From a bacterium (GTDB lineage: Bacteria > JAMCPX01), in assembly GCA_027364825.1 (NCBI GenBank), contig DAHXOM010000022.1:1-9651 (forward strand): a stretch of DNA of 9,651 bases, in the 5' to 3' direction. Each line of letters starts with the position of its first letter. Position 1 is the first letter of the stretch. This document shows, piece after piece, positions 6,350-9,651 of the stretch. The position numbers and the translations under genes were made by a program. The notes under the pieces are model-generated. The model did not search any database and was not told the DNA's origin. It saw only the letters and a list, made by a program, of their open reading frames with translations.

Positions 6350-7906
6350 ATGACGAAAACCAATAAATGGCTTGTGACCCTGGCGGTTATCCCGAGCACA
6401 ACGCTCTTCAGTATAGATATGAGTGTTGTCAACGTGGCATTGCCCTATATCAAAGGGTCCATGTCGGCATCTATAGAAGAGATAACCTGGGTAATAACCG
6501 GTTATATGCTCTCCGGTGTCGTATTAATGCCGCTGGTCAGTTTTTTTAGCTCGCTTCTGGGAAGAAAAAACTATTACATGCTGTCGGTCCTCCTGTTCAC
6601 GGTCAGTTCCTTATTATGCGGTGTTGCATGGAATCTGCAGTCTATCGTTGTGTTCCGGCTCTTACAGGGTATGGGCGGCGGCGCGCTGATCCCGCTTGCA
6701 CAGGCAATCCTTGCAGAGACGTTCCCGCGCGAAGAACAGGGAACCGCAATGGCGATATTCAGCCTTGCCATTGTCCTTGGCCCTGCGATAGGCCCTTACC
6801 TGGGCGGATGGATTGTTACGAACTATTCATGGCCATGGGTTTTTTATGTTAATCTGCCCATTGGTCTGATCAACCTTGTTCTCCTGTATATGTTTATCGA
6901 GGATCCTCCCTTTATTCAGAAGCTCAAGGGAGGCGTGGATTGGTGGGGCATCATCTTTCTGACCGTCGGACTGGGTGCAATGCAGATCGTTTTAACAGAT
7001 GGAGAATATAAAGACTGGTTTTCTTCAAACTATATTGTAACATTGACCATAATCTCGGCGGCTGCGATAATCCTGTTTATTGCAAAAGAACTCTTTTCAG
7101 AGCATCCTGCTGTCAATTTAAAGGTTTTAAAAGATATAAACCTTTCCGCAAACTCCTTTCTCTCCATGGTTTTCAGTCTGGGCATGTTCGGCAGTCTTTT
7201 CCTTTTGCCCATGTTCCTCCAGAATATCATGGGGTATTCTGCCTATGACGCGGGACTGGCAATAATGTCACGGGGGCTTGCAATGGCTTTCGCAATGCCA
7301 TTGGCCGGGAAGCTCTTCAATAAATTGGGTCCAAAACTTCTTGTCGGTATTGGATTTATATTGGCAATAGTATCATCCATACAACTCGGCAGCCTCAGCC
7401 TGGACATGGGGTTCTGGGAAATATTCTGGCCGCAGTTTATTCAGGGTATAGGGTTCGGCTTCATTATCGTTTCCCTGAATGTGTCGTCGCTGCTCACCAT
7501 AGAGAATAAATTCAAGACAGATGCGTCAGGATTGTATAATTTGATCCGGCAGGTTGCAGGCTCTATCGGCATCGCTATCCTTGCGACCATGATGGACAAC
7601 AACGTTCAGATGAACCACGAGGTGCTCGGAAGAAATGTGAGCGTTTACAATACCCCGAGCCTTATGCTGTTAAAGCATGCGGCTGCACTCACCCATGCTC
7701 CTGTCGCTTATCCGCCGACGCAGAAGGCTTTGACCTTGATGAACGGACTTATCACCAAACAGGCGTTTATGATTGCATCAAACCATGCCTTCTTGTTCAT
7801 GGCACTTGCTTTTCTGATAACACTGCCGATTGTATTCGTGTTAAAGGGTGTCAAAGCCGCGAAGAACGGATCGGAGAAGGCAGAAGCACCGACCATGGAG
7901 ATATAG
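6350..7906 (+). CDS. DHA2-family (EmrB/QacA) MFS drug efflux pump, 14 TM
   Basis: A 518-residue inner-membrane proton-driven exporter with the hydrophobic pattern of a 14-helix DHA2 family protein. Visible signatures are SIDMSVVNVALP in helix 1 (about residues 21-32), a motif A variant LLGRKNYY (69-76), motif B RLLQGMGGGALIP (103-115), and the antiporter motif C IVLGPAIGPYLGGW (141-154). The large loop near the end, between the last two helices (about residues 425-470), is typical of EmrB. With the adaptor and the TolC-like channel it should form a complete pump spanning both membranes. EmrB relatives export hydrophobic toxins, uncouplers, bile salts or antibiotics; the substrate here is unknown. 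The ATG lies 14 nt after the adaptor stop, with a modest CGGGA ribosome-binding site. Confidence 0.93.
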   Translation: MTKTNKWLVTLAVIPSTTLFSIDMSVVNVALPYIKGSMSASIEEITWVITGYMLSGVVLMPLVSFFSSLLGRKNYYMLSVLLFTVSSLLCGVAWNLQSIVVFRLLQGMGGGALIPLAQAILAETFPREEQGTAMAIFSLAIVLGPAIGPYLGGWIVTNYSWPWVFYVNLPIGLINLVLLYMFIEDPPFIQKLKGGVDWWGIIFLTVGLGAMQIVLTDGEYKDWFSSNYIVTLTIISAAAIILFIAKELFSEHPAVNLKVLKDINLSANSFLSMVFSLGMFGSLFLLPMFLQNIMGYSAYDAGLAIMSRGLAMAFAMPLAGKLFNKLGPKLLVGIGFILAIVSSIQLGSLSLDMGFWEIFWPQFIQGIGFGFIIVSLNVSSLLTIENKFKTDASGLYNLIRQVAGSIGIAILATMMDNNVQMNHEVLGRNVSVYNTPSLMLLKHAAALTHAPVAYPPTQKALTLMNGLITKQAFMIASNHAFLFMALAFLITLPIVFVLKGVKAAKNGSEKAEAPTMEI

Positions 7907-7951
7907 TCAGCCGGAACATACCATAAACAAACGCAATCCTCCGATCGAAGA

Positions 7952-8779
7952 TTATAACAGAACGTTTGCCCCGTTCGGCGGAACAGACTCCTTCAGGGGC
8001 AAGGATAAAGGGATACCGGACTTGTTTACCGAGTATGTTACGCTCTTGCCCATGCCTTCGCGCCGCAGCAGGCCTGACGCAAGGAGGTTTCTCAGCATAC
8101 GGATCGTCGTGCTTTTTGAAAGCTGTGTTTGTCGTATACAATCGCTTGTGGTAACGGTTTCATTCTCCTGTATAAATTCCAGCAGCTCTTTTTCTTTATT
8201 CGTTATGTCGTCCATGGCTTTCCTGGATTGAAGACCTTTTGCGTTAAGAGGTCCTGGAGTATGGTTCTCTTCTTTTGTTTGCCTCATCCTGGTCTTCAAT
8301 GCTGTCTTTGAAACAAATGCACAGGTGTAAAGTGCCGTGACCTGTATGAACGTCCTTGAAAGCTCCGCAGGCACGCGGTCCAAAAGGTGGATTGCAACGA
8401 ACAGCCCTGCTGTAATATACAGGATTCCCCAGAACAGGACAGCCACGTCCCCGCGACGTATCCTGCGTATGTATTCTTCGGGTGTAAGCACGGTGTCGGA
8501 TTTCCGGACCCACCGGGTAATCTCTTTTTTGCCCATGTAAGCGAGCTGGATGATAAGGTACATGGTTGTTGTCAGCTCAATTGCCTTTATCTCGGTTTTT
8601 TCCGAAAGACCTAAGAAGCTATTTAAAGGCCGCAGGACGGATGGCATAAGGTTCAGCCATTCCCAGACAATCAACACAAGCTGGACAAGCGTTATAAACC
8701 ATAAAAGGAAAAAAAGCTTATCTCCAAGCTCCCTTTCGGCAATCCCGATCTTTTTCTCGTACGATTTGTCTATATCCAT
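7952..8779 (-). CDS. Membrane-anchored winged-helix transcriptional regulator
   Basis: A 275-residue protein with two parts. The N-terminal half has about four hydrophobic helices: roughly residues 21-42 (KLFFLLWFITLVQLVLIVWE), 66-82, 111-132 and 141-160. A charged linker (about 161-190) follows, then a winged helix-turn-helix resembling MarR-like domains: TNKEKELLEFIQEN, TTSDCIRQTQLSKSTTIRMLRNLLASGLL, and the wing RREGMGKSVTYSV (about 191-252). The architecture implies a membrane-bound one-component regulator with its DNA-binding domain in the cytoplasm. I do not recognise a named family. The start at 8779 is preferred because GAGAGG (complement of 8784-8789) precedes it; an in-frame ATG at 8800 would add seven residues but has no ribosome-binding site and runs into the CGTGTCA array. 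The gene converges on the efflux operon. Its upstream region carries CGTGTCA arrays that it may bind. Confidence 0.78.
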   Translation of the reverse strand: MDIDKSYEKKIGIAERELGDKLFFLLWFITLVQLVLIVWEWLNLMPSVLRPLNSFLGLSEKTEIKAIELTTTMYLIIQLAYMGKKEITRWVRKSDTVLTPEEYIRRIRRGDVAVLFWGILYITAGLFVAIHLLDRVPAELSRTFIQVTALYTCAFVSKTALKTRMRQTKEENHTPGPLNAKGLQSRKAMDDITNKEKELLEFIQENETVTTSDCIRQTQLSKSTTIRMLRNLLASGLLRREGMGKSVTYSVNKSGIPLSLPLKESVPPNGANVLL

Positions 8780-8797
8780 AAAACCTCTCGACATTCT

Positions 8798-8853
8798 CAT
8801 GTCATTTTCGTGTCAAATCGTGTCATTTTTTCATGTTTGAGTGTCATGACACG
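8798..8853. repeat. CGTGTCA array A with GTGTCATGACAC palindrome
   Basis: Copies of the CGTGTCA motif stand at 8798 (CATGTCA), 8809 and 8819 (both exact) and 8840 (AGTGTCA). The last forms the perfect 12-bp palindrome GTGTCATGACAC (8841-8852), and a degenerate CATGTTT lies at 8832. The first three copies are spaced by 11 and 10 bp, one helical turn, so they face the same side of the DNA. The array lies directly upstream of the membrane HTH gene, from about 20 to 75 bp before its start. Such phased half-sites are typical of cooperative regulator binding. Confidence 0.65.
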
Positions 8854-8869
8854 AATAACTTACTATAAT
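8841..8869 (+). promoter_or_regulatory. Promoter-like block after array A (GTGTCA-17-TATAAT)
   Basis: GTGTCA (8841-8846, four of six bases as in TTGACA) lies exactly 17 bp before TATAAT (8864-8869). The same geometry recurs after array B. The downstream gene would be the lipoprotein at 9186, about 310 bp away. The AT-rich block could instead serve a minus-strand promoter for the HTH gene. Confidence 0.35.
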
Positions 8870-9001
8870 ATAAAGTCTCTTACAAACTTAGCTTAAAAGT
8901 GGTAATATAGATATAATGAATCTATGTCAAGGTAATTATTCGTTAATGTTCTGAGCTCCTTTATCCATGCTTATCAGCGGGCAGAAAGGCTGGGAATTTT
9001 T

Positions 9002-9035
9002 CGTGTCATTGCGTGTCAATACGTGTCACGACACG
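9002..9035. repeat. CGTGTCA array B with CGTGTC-AC-GACACG inverted repeat
   Basis: Three exact CGTGTCA copies start at 9002, 9012 and 9022, with an exact 10-bp period. The third forms the inverted repeat CGTGTC-AC-GACACG (9022-9035). Array B has the same order and orientation as array A, about 180 bp away, and lies about 150-185 bp upstream of the lipoprotein start. Confidence 0.7.
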
Positions 9036-9051
9036 CATAACTATTTGTAAT
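9023..9051 (+). promoter_or_regulatory. Promoter-like block after array B (GTGTCA-17-TGTAAT)
   Basis: GTGTCA (9023-9028) and TGTAAT (9046-9051) are 17 bp apart, as in the array A copy. The bases between are also similar (GACACG, A or C, ATAACT), and TAATATAAA follows in both. Transcription from here would reach the Fn3 lipoprotein gene with a leader of about 130 nt. Confidence 0.4.
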
Positions 9052-9076
9052 ATAAAAATATACCCTTCTATAATGC

Positions 9077-9105
9077 TTGACAGATAAATCAACAGCCTGC
9101 TTAAT
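9077..9105 (+). promoter_or_regulatory. Possible constitutive-type promoter of the lipoprotein gene
   Basis: A consensus -35 TTGACA (9077-9082) is followed after 17 bp by CTTAAT (9100-9105), four of six bases of the -10 consensus. Transcription would start at about 9112, giving a leader of about 75 nt that includes the palindrome GTAGTCGACTAC (9154-9165). Confidence 0.4.
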
Positions 9106-9153
9106 ATGACTATTGTCAGTCAGGTTAGAATATAGAAAAGGACCACGGATAAA

Positions 9154-9165
9154 GTAGTCGACTAC
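9154..9165. repeat. 12-bp perfect palindrome in the lipoprotein leader
   Basis: GTAGTC (9154-9159) and GACTAC (9160-9165) form a perfect palindrome 8 bp before the Shine-Dalgarno AAGGGAG (9173-9179). It could be a regulator site in the 5' leader. With no loop it is unlikely to act as an RNA hairpin. It may be coincidental. Confidence 0.3.
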
Positions 9166-9185
9166 ACTTATAAAGGGAGTGAACT

Positions 9186-9651
9186 ATGAAAAATGGTTTA
9201 AGAATCTTGTTTGTTATTGCCATGGTCATGGCAGTAGGCATGGGAAGCGGCTGCGGTAGTAAGAGCAGCGGAGGCGGCATATCAAAGCCGGCAGCGCCGA
9301 CGAATCTCACTGCAACACCAGCGGACTCGCAGGTAACGCTTCAATGGAACGCGTCAAAAGGTGCAACAAGCTACAACGTTTACGATGCAACCGTATCGGG
9401 AGGACCATATACCAGAACAGGTACGGCAACGGCTACGAATTACACGGTTAAAGGACTAACCAATGGTACGAAATATTATTTCGTAGTTACCGCGGTGAAC
9501 AATGCAGGGGAGAGCGGGTACTCGAACGAGGCAAACACAACGCCTGAGCCTGCTACAACGAAGCCAAATCCTCCGGCTAACCTTATTGCAGCTGCCGGGG
9601 ATACAAAGGTTGCTCTTACCTGGAACGCGTCCGTGGGCGCAACAAATTACA
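9186..9651 (+). CDS. Fibronectin type III repeat lipoprotein, 3' end outside window
   Basis: The frame is open to the right edge; 155 complete codons are visible. The protein begins MKNGLRILFVIAMVMAVGMGSGC, a basic start, a hydrophobic core and a probable lipid-modified Cys23, followed by a Ser/Gly-rich linker. The residue at -3 of the lipobox is Gly rather than Leu, so processing is likely but not certain; the +2 residue is Gly, compatible with outer-membrane sorting. A full fibronectin type III domain spans about residues 33-123, with PTNLTATPADSQVTLQWNAS, SYNVYDA and LTNGTKYYFVVTAVNNAGES. A second begins at PPANLIAAAGDTKVALTWNAS. Such proteins are cell-surface or adhesion-related, often with a further catalytic or binding domain downstream, which cannot be seen here. 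The site AAGGGAG ends 6 nt before the ATG. Confidence 0.85.
   Translation, partial: MKNGLRILFVIAMVMAVGMGSGCGSKSSGGGISKPAAPTNLTATPADSQVTLQWNASKGATSYNVYDATVSGGPYTRTGTATATNYTVKGLTNGTKYYFVVTAVNNAGESGYSNEANTTPEPATTKPNPPANLIAAAGDTKVALTWNASVGATNY

Larger units (their letters stand above)
8780..9185. other. 406-bp non-coding regulatory region with two CGTGTCA arrays
   Basis: No credible gene is seen between the divergent HTH and lipoprotein genes. The stretch holds array A (8798-8853) and array B (9002-9035), each followed by a conserved AT-rich block. Between them, ATAGAT (8907-8912) and ATCTAT (8920-8925) form a small inverted repeat. A TTGACA promoter and a 12-bp palindrome lie before the lipoprotein gene. 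Short open frames across the region have no family resemblance. Confidence 0.7.

Noticed and set aside
7848..8231. Plus-strand open frame overlapping the pump end and the HTH gene
   Set aside because: It is antisense to the HTH gene, whose winged-helix sequence is convincing, and its own translation is low-complexity and lacks family features.
8550..8840. Plus-strand 96-codon open frame across the start of the HTH gene and array A
   Set aside because: It is antisense to the HTH gene's membrane domain, which explains its composition, and it has no supporting signals.
8976..9000. CAGC...GCTG followed by ATTTTT as a terminator
   Set aside because: The stem is only about 4-5 bp with a long loop, and no upstream plus-strand gene would need it.
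8798..9035. CGTGTCA arrays as a CRISPR array or replication iterons
   Set aside because: The repeats are 7 bp with 3-4 bp gaps, far too short for CRISPR, and no Rep protein or origin features are nearby.

Overview
The window looks like chromosomal DNA of a Gram-negative bacterium. It encodes two outer-membrane proteins (a porin-like barrel and a TolC-family channel), a periplasmic adaptor and a lipoprotein. Base composition is moderate. An FmdE-family protein beside a NifX/NifB-like protein suggests an anaerobe, perhaps of the Desulfobacterota or Nitrospirota. That placement is inferred from gene content only.

Layout. (1) Positions 1-1740, plus strand: the 3' end of an OprO/OprP-type porin, then a TauE/SafE (TSUP) membrane transporter 15 nt downstream, probably an anion-uptake or anion-export pair. 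(2) 1836-2850: an FmdE-family protein (plus) converging on a NifX-like protein (minus). Both families are linked to molybdenum/tungsten or metal-cofactor enzymes. The FmdE gene has no ATG, GTG or TTG in a usable place and seems to start at ATT. (3) 2851-3141: a short, palindrome-rich intergenic region. (4) 3142-7906, plus strand: a TetR-family regulator followed by a complete EmrAB-TolC-like efflux operon (outer-membrane channel, HlyD/EmrA adaptor, 14-helix EmrB/QacA pump). The regulator gene and the operon share a 19-nt operator-like sequence (17 of 19 identical) at their promoters, so the TetR protein probably represses both. (5) 7952-8779, minus strand: an unusual protein with an N-terminal membrane domain of about four helices and a C-terminal winged helix-turn-helix. 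(6) 8780-9185: about 400 bp without a gene, holding two related clusters of a CGTGTCA motif. Each cluster ends in a GTGTC-N2-GACAC inverted repeat followed by a conserved promoter-like AT-rich block. (7) 9186 to the window end, plus strand: the start of a probable lipoprotein built of fibronectin type III repeats.

The most unusual part is the membrane-bound HTH protein with the duplicated, helically phased CGTGTCA arrays beside it. A membrane sensor that binds these arrays and controls itself and/or the adjacent Fn3 lipoprotein is a reasonable hypothesis, but the sequence alone does not prove it. The efflux operon is a clear, conventional system with some interesting translation-initiation details: a probably leaderless tetR mRNA and a 14-codon leader ORF that overlaps the tolC start by ATGA.
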